A stretch of 20,333 bases of DNA from Hyphococcus lacteus. GTDB taxonomy: Bacteria > Pseudomonadota > Alphaproteobacteria > Caulobacterales > Parvularculaceae. Positions 14,747 through 20,333 of this stretch are shown here, piece after piece. Made by a program: the position numbers and the translations under genes. Position 1 is the first letter of the stretch. Each line of letters starts with the position of its first letter. The notes beneath the pieces were generated by a model that was not told the DNA's origin, did no database searches, and saw nothing but the letters and a program-made list of their open reading frames with translations. The stretch spans positions 1 to 20,333 of the forward strand of contig NZ_JBEHZE010000003.1 in assembly GCF_041058985.1 (NCBI RefSeq), written 5' to 3'.

Positions 14747-15157
14747 ATGACCCGTTTATTTTTAGTTTTCGCCTTTATGTTGGGCGCGGTTGCGGCATGC
14801 GCCACCGGACCGCAATATCGCACCAACACCTCCTATATCGCTCCGTCAACGACACAGGGCGCAACATGCGTTGCCAGCTGCCAGACCAGCGAACAGGTCT
14901 GTCGCGGCCGCGAAGATGATAGAAGTCGCGCGGATTATCCTGCTTGTATGCAGCGTGCCAAAGAAACATACAATCAATGTATAAATGGCTATTATCCTGC
15001 GGGTTGCGACCTAGCGCGGCAAAACGCAGAATATATTTGCAACGACGATCTATCACCGAGCTACAAATCCTGCACGCGGTCTTACGATGCCTGTTATGAA
15101 AGTTGCGGCGGCCGGGTCATAAAAGAAGAGGTCTGCGTCAAAAACTGCGGCGGTTAG
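14747..15157 (+). CDS. Cysteine-rich putative lipoprotein
   Basis: A 136-residue protein with an N-terminal signal peptide and lipobox VAAC (Cys18). The mature part has twelve further cysteines in about 118 residues, an even number that fits disulfide bonding in the periplasm. Spacings repeat in mirrored form: C-x3-C-x6-C near the front (from residue 41) and C-x6-C-x3-C near the back, followed by C-x4-C at the end. There are no CxxCH haem sites, and the arrangement is not an obvious zinc ribbon. I do not recognise the family. AAGGGGA lies 6 bases before the ATG. The gene has its own TGATCGA element upstream and a strong terminator downstream, so it is a single-gene transcript of the proposed sigma/kinase regulon. 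Confidence 0.8.
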   Translation: MTRLFLVFAFMLGAVAACATGPQYRTNTSYIAPSTTQGATCVASCQTSEQVCRGREDDRSRADYPACMQRAKETYNQCINGYYPAGCDLARQNAEYICNDDLSPSYKSCTRSYDACYESCGGRVIKEEVCVKNCGG

Positions 15158-15174
15158 TGTTGCGCTTCTTCCTG

Positions 15175-15211
15175 AAAAAGCCTTGGGCGGAACATCGCCT
15201 GAGGCTTTTTT
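15175..15211 (+). terminator. Rho-independent terminator after the cysteine-rich lipoprotein gene
   Basis: AAAAAGCCT at 15175-15183 pairs with AGGCTTTTTT at 15202-15211, and an inner GGGCG/CGCCT stem surrounds a short GAACAT loop. The arm ends in six T. It starts 17 bases after the stop codon. The A-rich left arm would also give a T-tract on the reverse strand. Confidence 0.85.
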
Positions 15212-15231
15212 GTTATTTGGCGGCGTTTGTG

Positions 15232-15259
15232 TGATCGAAACACTCGGCCGCTGCTGCTT
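15232..15259 (+). promoter_or_regulatory. TGATCGA-N14-GCTGCTT element (copy B) before the outer-membrane barrel gene
   Basis: TGATCGA (15232-15238) and GCTGCTT (15253-15259) are separated by 14 bases, 61 bases before the ATG at 15321 and directly after the terminator of the previous gene. AGTGAG follows 5 bases later, as in copy A. The leader then contains a short CGCCC/GGGCG hairpin before the ribosome binding site. Confidence 0.8.
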
Positions 15260-15320
15260 CTTCTAGTGAGAGCGCAAACTGACGCCCCGTCGGGCGCTGC
15301 GTCCGTAGGGAGAACAAGAC

Positions 15321-15911
15321 ATGAAAACCTTCAAACGAACAGGGAAAAGTCTGGCGCGCGCCGCTGGCATATTTGTCGCAAGCACTGCGGTGTTTGCTTC
15401 AGCGCAAGCGCAGGAAAGTGGGTTTTACGCCAATATCGGCGCTAGCTTCGCCACATCAAATGCAGACCAAATCGAGCTGGTAGAGACCGGTGCCGGTCTT
15501 ATCACCATACGCGCCGGGTATAATCTCAACCGCTATCTCAGCGTCGAGGCGGAGGGTAACATTACCGCTCTAACACCCGATATTGACCCGACAGGCGTGA
15601 ACGGGCGTGAGGGCGCGTTAAATTACAGCCGCGGTTTCGCCGGCTATCTTGTCGCGCGTTATCCGGTCACGGAAAGCATCGAGCTTTTCGCCCGTGGGGG
15701 CTACCACCACACACGGATCATTCTTCGCGCCGAAGATCTTATGCAATCAGCGACATTCGACAATGTCGCCTATGGCGGCGGTGCCAGTTACAATTGGGGA
15801 CGTAATGGCATCAGGGTCGATTATACCATATTGAACGTGTCACGCATCAATCAGTCAACTGATAATATTGACCAGCGTATAATTGGCTTGTCGTTTGTTC
15901 GTTGGTTTTAG
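15321..15911 (+). CDS. Outer-membrane beta-barrel protein (OmpA-like/OmpW-like porin fold)
   Basis: A 196-residue protein with a signal peptide cleaved near AQA-QE (residue 30). The mature part starts with SGFYANIGASF and shows alternating amphipathic strands such as ITIRAGYNLNRYLSVEAEG, AGYLVARYPV, ELFARGGYHHTRI and NVAYGGGASYNW. It ends in RWF, with the C-terminal aromatic typical of BAM substrates. The size fits an 8-stranded barrel. There is no OmpA peptidoglycan-binding domain. AGGGAGA lies 7 bases before the ATG. With its own terminator-isolated TGATCGA element it looks like an output gene of the neighbouring sigma/kinase pair. Transport or adhesion roles cannot be told from sequence. 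Confidence 0.88.
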   Translation: MKTFKRTGKSLARAAGIFVASTAVFASAQAQESGFYANIGASFATSNADQIELVETGAGLITIRAGYNLNRYLSVEAEGNITALTPDIDPTGVNGREGALNYSRGFAGYLVARYPVTESIELFARGGYHHTRIILRAEDLMQSATFDNVAYGGGASYNWGRNGIRVDYTILNVSRINQSTDNIDQRIIGLSFVRWF

Positions 15912-16087
15912 GGGGGGGCATTTTGTAGGCAATGATGAGCTAATGCGTCCTGCGGCAATCTCTGCCAAGAGGGCTTTATTAAGAGCGTGCGACCGGTGTG
16001 TTTGGGCAGCGCGCGCTTGTGATTGAGCTGCTTCAGGTCTGCAAATGAAAGGGCATCAAGTTGTGAGAGTTCTTGCTCCTCCTTCAC
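15908..16087 (-). pseudogene. DUF2924-like fragment
   Basis: The reverse strand reads open for 59 codons from a GTG at 16087. The peptide contains LSQLDALSFADLKQL and then LPKHTGRTLLIK with QDAL further on. This resembles the DUF2924 pattern (L-x-x-L-S-x-x-E-L followed by a P-rich turn, R-x-L-L-I-K and a W/Y-R-x-Q motif), but the central part is shortened and the helix after TLLIK is disrupted. DUF2924 genes commonly accompany serine recombinases on alphaproteobacterial islands; none is present here. The frame overlaps the outer-membrane protein stop and nearly abuts the AraC gene end. It is probably a decayed remnant, and the family call is tentative. Confidence 0.35.
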
Positions 16088-16091
16088 TTTC

Positions 16092-17249
16092 TTACAGTTT
16101 TTTTTGTTGATCTCGATAGGCCTTGGGGGTCAAACCAGTCTCTTTCTTGAAGGCCTTGTAAAAGGTCGAGCGTGAGTTGAAACCTACCTCTAAAGAAATA
16201 GACAAAACCGTCTCATTGGTGTTCGCGAGCAACTCTTTCGCGGCTTTCGCACGCCAACTCGCCATATAGTCAAAAAAGTTCACCCCGATCTCTTCATTGA
16301 TTGTTTGCGAAACAGCATTTGTCGTTGCGCCAAGGTGGTCGGAAAGCTTTTTCAAGCTCAAGTTTGGATCGAGATAGAGTTTCTCACTAGACAAACAATC
16401 CTTGATACGTTGGGAAAGACGCTCTTTACGATCAGGACTCAAGGCAGACTTAAGATACTTACTCCGAGCAACGGCTTCATCTGTTGGAAGCCCTGAGTCA
16501 TTCGGTGGTTTTAAAAGAACAAGTTCCGATTGTGCTTCCGGCGAAAATGCCGCGAGCAATAAAAGGACGCCTGCCGCGACAAGAAGCGCGACGTCTCCGC
16601 TTAAAATGAGACCAAGCCCGATATTGTCCGCGACGAGACTGCCGGCTGTCAGCACCCAAAGCGTTACTAAGCCAACCATAACGCTTTCTACCCACCGCAT
16701 TGAGTATGATTCAGTGTTTGAGAAGTAGTTTTTCAGGTTGTCTCGATAAGCTTGCAGGCGCTTCATAGCGAAAACCAGATAGATAAAAGACACGACTGAC
16801 CACACTAAGATTAGAGTTATGGTTGCAATGGCCAAGAATGACGGTGCGAACCCTGGTGGAAGCTCGCCCAGAATGAACATGCTTGATCGGTCTTTTGTCG
16901 GCAAAAGCCAGTATCCCAGTGTAATACAGGCACCCATAATTGGCATTATGCAGTGCAAAACACTCAATCGATTCAACGCAACCGAACTAACCCGGGAATC
17001 TATATAATATAATACCGCAGCCGGTAGTGCCATTAGCACTGGCAACATGAGAGGCATGTAAATGGGATAAGCCACTGGAAAAAATGCTACGATTAGTGGA
17101 ATTGATGAGAGCGCTGTCAGCAAAGCCAATACCAGTAGTAGTTTGAGTTTTAATGGCTTTGACCCGGTCGCACGTTGTGTCGAGACCGCTCCCATCAGAA
17201 ATATCCCGAGGGCAAGTGCAGAAATAGCTGTCGCTGAAGTAGATGCCAT
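16092..17249 (-). CDS. AraC-family regulator with N-terminal multi-pass membrane domain
   Basis: A 385-residue protein. About residues 5-245 hold seven hydrophobic segments, a membrane sensor domain. The C-terminal about 100 residues form the AraC DNA-binding domain: LSLKKLSDHLGATTNAVSQT (first helix-turn-helix), FFDYMASWRAKAAKELL, then ILSLEVGF-like ISLEVGFNSRSTFYKAFKK (second helix-turn-helix) and the signature GLTPKAYRDQ. Such 7TM-AraC proteins respond to signals at the membrane and bind DNA from there. The gene is head-to-head with a three-gene operon (136-base gap), its likely target. The start ATG at 17249 has no clear Shine-Dalgarno. Confidence 0.92.
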   Translation of the reverse strand: MASTSATAISALALGIFLMGAVSTQRATGSKPLKLKLLLVLALLTALSSIPLIVAFFPVAYPIYMPLMLPVLMALPAAVLYYIDSRVSSVALNRLSVLHCIMPIMGACITLGYWLLPTKDRSSMFILGELPPGFAPSFLAIATITLILVWSVVSFIYLVFAMKRLQAYRDNLKNYFSNTESYSMRWVESVMVGLVTLWVLTAGSLVADNIGLGLILSGDVALLVAAGVLLLLAAFSPEAQSELVLLKPPNDSGLPTDEAVARSKYLKSALSPDRKERLSQRIKDCLSSEKLYLDPNLSLKKLSDHLGATTNAVSQTINEEIGVNFFDYMASWRAKAAKELLANTNETVLSISLEVGFNSRSTFYKAFKKETGLTPKAYRDQQKKL

Positions 17250-17271
17250 TTCATTAGTTTATCGTGTGTCT

Positions 17272-17319
17272 ATTCGCTCGTATATGCGAATATCACATTG
17301 CCTGTCCGAGCCTATAGGC
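17272..17319. promoter_or_regulatory. Two inverted repeats in the divergent AraC/operon control region
   Basis: ATTCGC (17272-17277) and GCGAAT (17286-17291) are perfect 6-bp arms with an 8-base spacer. GCCTATAGGC (17310-17319) is a perfect 10-bp palindrome near the midpoint of the 136-base gap. Either could be an operator for the adjacent AraC-type regulator or another protein. AraC factors usually bind direct repeats, so assignment is uncertain. Confidence 0.35.
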
Positions 17320-17385
17320 ACACACGACGAGCATAAAATCCTGCGCCATAATTCGCTGATCTTAGACACAACCAGTGGGATTTTG

Positions 17386-18084
17386 ATGCGATTACTATCC
17401 GGAATGATAATAGCTTTACTTTGCTCTCTTGAGCCACAATTCGCACATGCAGATGCGGGAAGAAACGTGGACCCTGATTTCGAAGCGGTCCGTGAGCGCC
17501 TGAGCTTCCCGGTCTATAATTATGACATGACGATCAAAACCGGCGAGACCTTAGATATCGAGGTTGTCACACGGATCGACATGACGAAACCGAAAGGGCA
17601 GCGAATAGAGCTCGTTTCTTCAACTGATCCAAAGGTTGTCGATACAGTGATGAAGGAAATTCGCGGCAATGACAGCGAGAATGACAATCTTGGTGATATC
17701 TGGTGCGATCAACTCTCTTCCAAGGTTCCCGACACCTACACAACGACAGAGACATCCGATCAAACGAGGACAATCAAGTTTGTACCCGTGGCCAAGACAG
17801 AAGAACAGCGTGCCATTTTCCCCCATCTAATTGGTGAGATGACGCTGGACGCTGAAACGGCGTCTGTGATGGGGCTGAAATTGGTCAATACATCATCATT
17901 CAAACCATCCCCAATTGCGAAAATACGAGAGCTAGAAATCGTCTACACGTGTCAAGCGCTGGAGAATGGCATGTTAGCGCTGGATTCCTATTCTGCGAAC
18001 GTGAAAGGAAAAGCCCTTTTTCAATCATTTAAAGAAACGGAAGTGATGCATTGGTCCAATTTTCATCCCGTTGACTCGAAATAG
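17386..18084 (+). CDS. Secreted protein of unknown function
   Basis: A 232-residue protein with a signal peptide (MRLLSGMIIALLCSL, cleavage near AHA-DA at residue 22). The mature part is mixed alpha/beta with segments such as FPVYNYDMTIKTGETLDIEV and ELEIVYTCQAL. Two cysteines (in DIWCDQL and YTCQAL) could form a disulfide. I do not recognise the family. Start choice: ATG 17386 gives a proper signal peptide; the longer in-frame reading would overlap the AraC gene. It is the first gene of an operon with two membrane proteins (12-base gap to the next) and is divergent from the AraC regulator. Confidence 0.78.
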   Translation: MRLLSGMIIALLCSLEPQFAHADAGRNVDPDFEAVRERLSFPVYNYDMTIKTGETLDIEVVTRIDMTKPKGQRIELVSSTDPKVVDTVMKEIRGNDSENDNLGDIWCDQLSSKVPDTYTTTETSDQTRTIKFVPVAKTEEQRAIFPHLIGEMTLDAETASVMGLKLVNTSSFKPSPIAKIRELEIVYTCQALENGMLALDSYSANVKGKALFQSFKETEVMHWSNFHPVDSK

Positions 18085-18096
18085 GACAGCAAAACT

Positions 18097-18801
18097 ATGG
18101 AAATAAGCTTTGCAAACCTCCTCGTAATTGCACACGTATCGTTTGGCGCGCTCGCACTTTGTGCAGGAACTGTTGCGCTAACTGTCCGGAAAGGTTCAGC
18201 GCTTCATGTAAATGTAGGCCGCATATTCGCATGCGCCATGATTAGCTCTTCCGCTCTCGGTGCTTTACTTGGCGTCCTGAGACTCGAGCAATTCTACATC
18301 ACATTTCATGCAGGGATCCTAGGTGTCACGCTCATTGCGAGTGGTTGGCTATCCGCGCGGAATACCACATCAGAACGAACCGTGACGGAACACATAGTTT
18401 CGGTGCTGAACTTGATCAATACTATCTGCTTAATCGGACTAGGTGTGTACGCTCTGGGGCTAGCTGACGGGATTTTCCTCGGTTTTGCGGGTGAGGACTA
18501 TTTGTTTCTAGCATTTTTGGCAGGCTTGGCCGCGTGCTTTGATATTAGTTTGTGGTTCAGAAACACAATCTCAAATCATCATCGTATCGCGCGGCATTTA
18601 TGGCGGATGTGTTTAGGTTTCTTCATCGCGGCAGGGTCAGCATTTACAGGTCCGGGCGGGAAAGCATTTCCACAGGCTGTGCAGCAGTCTGGGCTTCTAT
18701 CTCTGCCAGAACTCTTGATCTTCCTAGCCATGGTTTTTTGGCTCATCCGTGTAATTTTCACCGATTATGCAAAAATATCTACGGTCGCGGATTCATCGTA
18801 A
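18097..18801 (+). CDS. Multi-pass membrane protein, DUF2306-like (paralogue 1)
   Basis: A 234-residue protein with six or seven predicted membrane segments. Diagnostic parts are RKGSALHVNVGRIFA after the first span and HHRIARHLWRMCLGFFIAAG near the end, resembling DUF2306-type membrane proteins with a K-G-S-x-L-H-x-x-x-G motif and conserved histidines. AGGA lies 10 bases before the ATG. Its stop codon overlaps the next start (TAATG at 18799-18803), so the two are translationally coupled. Paralogous to the next gene. Function unknown; the conserved histidines could bind metal or haem, which is speculation. Confidence 0.8.
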   Translation: MEISFANLLVIAHVSFGALALCAGTVALTVRKGSALHVNVGRIFACAMISSSALGALLGVLRLEQFYITFHAGILGVTLIASGWLSARNTTSERTVTEHIVSVLNLINTICLIGLGVYALGLADGIFLGFAGEDYLFLAFLAGLAACFDISLWFRNTISNHHRIARHLWRMCLGFFIAAGSAFTGPGGKAFPQAVQQSGLLSLPELLIFLAMVFWLIRVIFTDYAKISTVADSS

Positions 18802-19484
18802 TGCCCGAGCCGATCTTGATCAAAGAGTTTCACTTTTTAGCAGGTTGCATTTCACTTGTTGGTTTGGTGATAGCATTCGCAGCCCAGAAAGGGTCGAAGC
18901 TCCATATCATGGGTGGAAAGAGTTTCGTGGTGACCATGCTGATACTCACAAGCTCCGGGTTGTGGATGAGCATTTCACGCGAAGTACTTTTTACAGTCTT
19001 CTTATCATTGACCTCCTTTCATGCGCTGCTCACTGGGTGGTCGGCTGCGGCCAAGAACGGGATTGCACGTGCGGTTACGAAGTATTCTGCGGGTAGCTCA
19101 GCTCTTATCACTGGCGGCGGGATATGGGGCGGGCAATACACCGCTAACACACCAAATGGGCTGTTAAACGGTTTACCGGCTGGTGCGTTCTATTTTATCG
19201 CTGGCATTGCGGCTCTGCTGATGCTCTTCGATTTGATTTATGCAAACACTCGAAGCCCGTCGAAGGTCATGCGTATTACTCGCCACCTATGGCGCATGGG
19301 CTTCTCGTCTTTTCTGGCAACCAGCATTTTCTTCTTTGGGAACAATCATGTGTTGCCCGAGGCGTTGAGAACGCCCTTAGTACTATCAGCGCCGGTAATC
19401 GGCGTTATCGTATTGACGGCGTTCTATACGATGAGAGTTCTGTTCTTTAGTTTCAGCACTCCATACAAACACGAAACCGATTGA
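18801..19484 (+). CDS. Multi-pass membrane protein, DUF2306-like (paralogue 2)
   Basis: A 227-residue membrane protein clearly related to the preceding one: QKGSKLHIMGGKSFV matches its KGSALHVNVGRIF, and RITRHLWRMGFSSFLATS matches RIARHLWRMCLGFFIAAG. The following residues NNHVLPEALRTP align with the other copy's KAFPQAVQQS. The start ATG 18801 shares one base with the upstream stop, so the pair may form a heteromeric complex. Longer in-frame readings from 18552 run inside the upstream gene in another frame and are not supported. Confidence 0.8.
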   Translation: MPEPILIKEFHFLAGCISLVGLVIAFAAQKGSKLHIMGGKSFVVTMLILTSSGLWMSISREVLFTVFLSLTSFHALLTGWSAAAKNGIARAVTKYSAGSSALITGGGIWGGQYTANTPNGLLNGLPAGAFYFIAGIAALLMLFDLIYANTRSPSKVMRITRHLWRMGFSSFLATSIFFFGNNHVLPEALRTPLVLSAPVIGVIVLTAFYTMRVLFFSFSTPYKHETD

Positions 19485-19730
19485 GACTTACAGCAGCCCA
19501 TTTTTTATTCACGGAGAAAATGGACCTTAAAAAATCGCCTAAAATCTAATGAGGTGTTGAACGCAAGCGGAACTCCCGTGATGAGATTGGCGAGCTGTTC
19601 TTGCTCATGGCTTCAGCAACATCGCCTTCCGTGTTCTCGGATAGGTAGTCGCTGTAATTGGTGCGCAGTTTCTCTGCTCAACGTTTTGCAGTCCTAGCTA
19701 ACAAGTGTCAGGGGATTGGGGTGATGGTCA
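19485..19730. other. Convergent intergenic region
   Basis: This region lies between the convergent membrane-protein operon and the porin gene. CCATTTT and AAAATGG (about 19499-19525) form 7-bp inverted arms soon after the operon end and could act as a weak termination or stability structure. The reverse strand is open for about 43 codons between about 19550 and 19680, but I recognise no family and see no start signal. No RNA gene was seen. Confidence 0.4.
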
Positions 19731-20333
19731 TTATTCTGGTGCAAGTCTAAAGACGGTTCGCAAGCCGAAAGCCAAAGCGTTCTGGCGGCGGTAGGATTCT
19801 GTTCCGGGTGCGATGATATATTGAATATCGGGCTGGATGTGGATGCGATCGGTGACGGCGACTGAATAGGTTAGTTCAATCGCGGTTTCTCGCCGGTCAG
19901 CAAGCGGATCAATGCGCCGTTTTTCAGAAGAGGTTTCTGCGATTGCGACAGCGAGACCTAATTTGTCTCCCGAAAGGAACGTGTCATTCTGTACGAGGCC
20001 GATTGAATAGAACGCTTGAAAGTCATTATGCTCTGCGCTTGCACTGCCGATACGGGCAAAAACCGACAGGGCAGATTTGTCGTCAAAATGATCTCCCTTG
20101 AGCACCGCTTCTCCGCGTAGATAATAGCCGACATTGCCATCGGCGCGATCGCCATTGAATGTATCAAAGTCATTTGTATAGCGCCAATGACCGGCGATCA
20201 GTTTCAGCTTTGATCGGCTATGTTCAACTTCGCCGAGCAACAACGCGCCATCATCAAGTGATACCGATGTTCGCTTTAACGCGCTTGGATTACCCGGTGT
20301 TGCATCGAGGATCGCTGCGCGTACTGTCCATTG
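19731..20333 (-). CDS. OprB-family carbohydrate-selective porin (partial, N-terminus outside window)
   Basis: The reverse frame is open from the window edge to a stop at 19731, giving the last 200 residues. Features fit the C-terminal half of OprB-type porins: QWTVRAAILDATPGNP, ALLLGEVEHS, KLKLIAGHWRYTNDF, GYYLRGE, SVFARIGSAS, DKLGLAVAIAETS, TAIELTYSVAVTDRIHIQPD, QYIIAPGTES and ALAFGLRTVFRLAPE. This would be an outer-membrane 16-stranded barrel for sugar uptake. The start and signal peptide lie beyond the window. Confidence 0.88.
   Translation of the reverse strand, partial: QWTVRAAILDATPGNPSALKRTSVSLDDGALLLGEVEHSRSKLKLIAGHWRYTNDFDTFNGDRADGNVGYYLRGEAVLKGDHFDDKSALSVFARIGSASAEHNDFQAFYSIGLVQNDTFLSGDKLGLAVAIAETSSEKRRIDPLADRRETAIELTYSVAVTDRIHIQPDIQYIIAPGTESYRRQNALAFGLRTVFRLAPE

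Noticed and set aside
19550..19680. Short reverse-strand open frame between convergent genes
   Set aside because: About 43 codons, no start signal and no family resemblance that I can recognise.

Overview
The window reads as part of an alphaproteobacterial chromosome, probably a Hyphomonadaceae-, Parvularculaceae- or Caulobacterales-like Gram-negative. Pointers are the envelope gene content (TonB-dependent receptor, OprB-type porin, beta-barrel proteins, several lipoproteins), a ParB-type N-terminal domain and a DUF2924-like fragment common in that class, and roughly balanced base composition. Family-level placement is a guess. No rRNA, tRNA, CRISPR array or intact transposase was seen.

Layout. 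1-320 (-) is the start of a ParB-domain protein cut by the window edge. 797-2167 (+) is a secreted or anchored beta-propeller-like protein. 2436-9170 (+) is a cell-surface signalling and uptake operon: FecI-type sigma factor, FecR-type anti-sigma factor, STN-domain TonB-dependent receptor, and a secreted S9-fold peptidase whose apparent Ser-Glu-His triad resembles lasso-peptide isopeptidases. 9171-9567 is non-coding and holds a CAGGGAATT/CCCTGTT repeat patch. 9568-15911 is an envelope regulon: two lipoproteins (-), an ECF43-like sigma factor (+), a transmembrane Ser/Thr kinase with a TPR sensor region (+), a cysteine-rich lipoprotein (+) and an outer-membrane barrel (+). 15908-16087 (-) looks like a decayed DUF2924 fragment. 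16092-19484 is a 7TM-AraC regulator (-) divergent from a three-gene operon: a secreted protein and two paralogous membrane proteins. 19731-20333 (-) is the C-terminal part of an OprB-like porin.

Two systems stand out. First, four copies of an identical bipartite element, TGATCGA-N14-GCTGCTT, occur in the window, each correctly oriented and 24-76 bases before a start codon. They precede the TolB-like lipoprotein, the kinase, the cysteine-rich lipoprotein and the outer-membrane barrel. The sigma gene lacks the element and has a sigma70-like, apparently leaderless promoter. The simplest reading is that this is the promoter of the kinase-linked ECF sigma factor and defines a compact envelope-stress regulon. 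Second, the FecI/FecR/receptor/peptidase operon has the import and unthreading half of a proteobacterial lasso-peptide locus, but no precursor, protease or cyclase gene is present in the window. It may be an orphan peptide-scavenging module. Its receptor also carries a second, internal signal-peptide-like segment after the STN domain.
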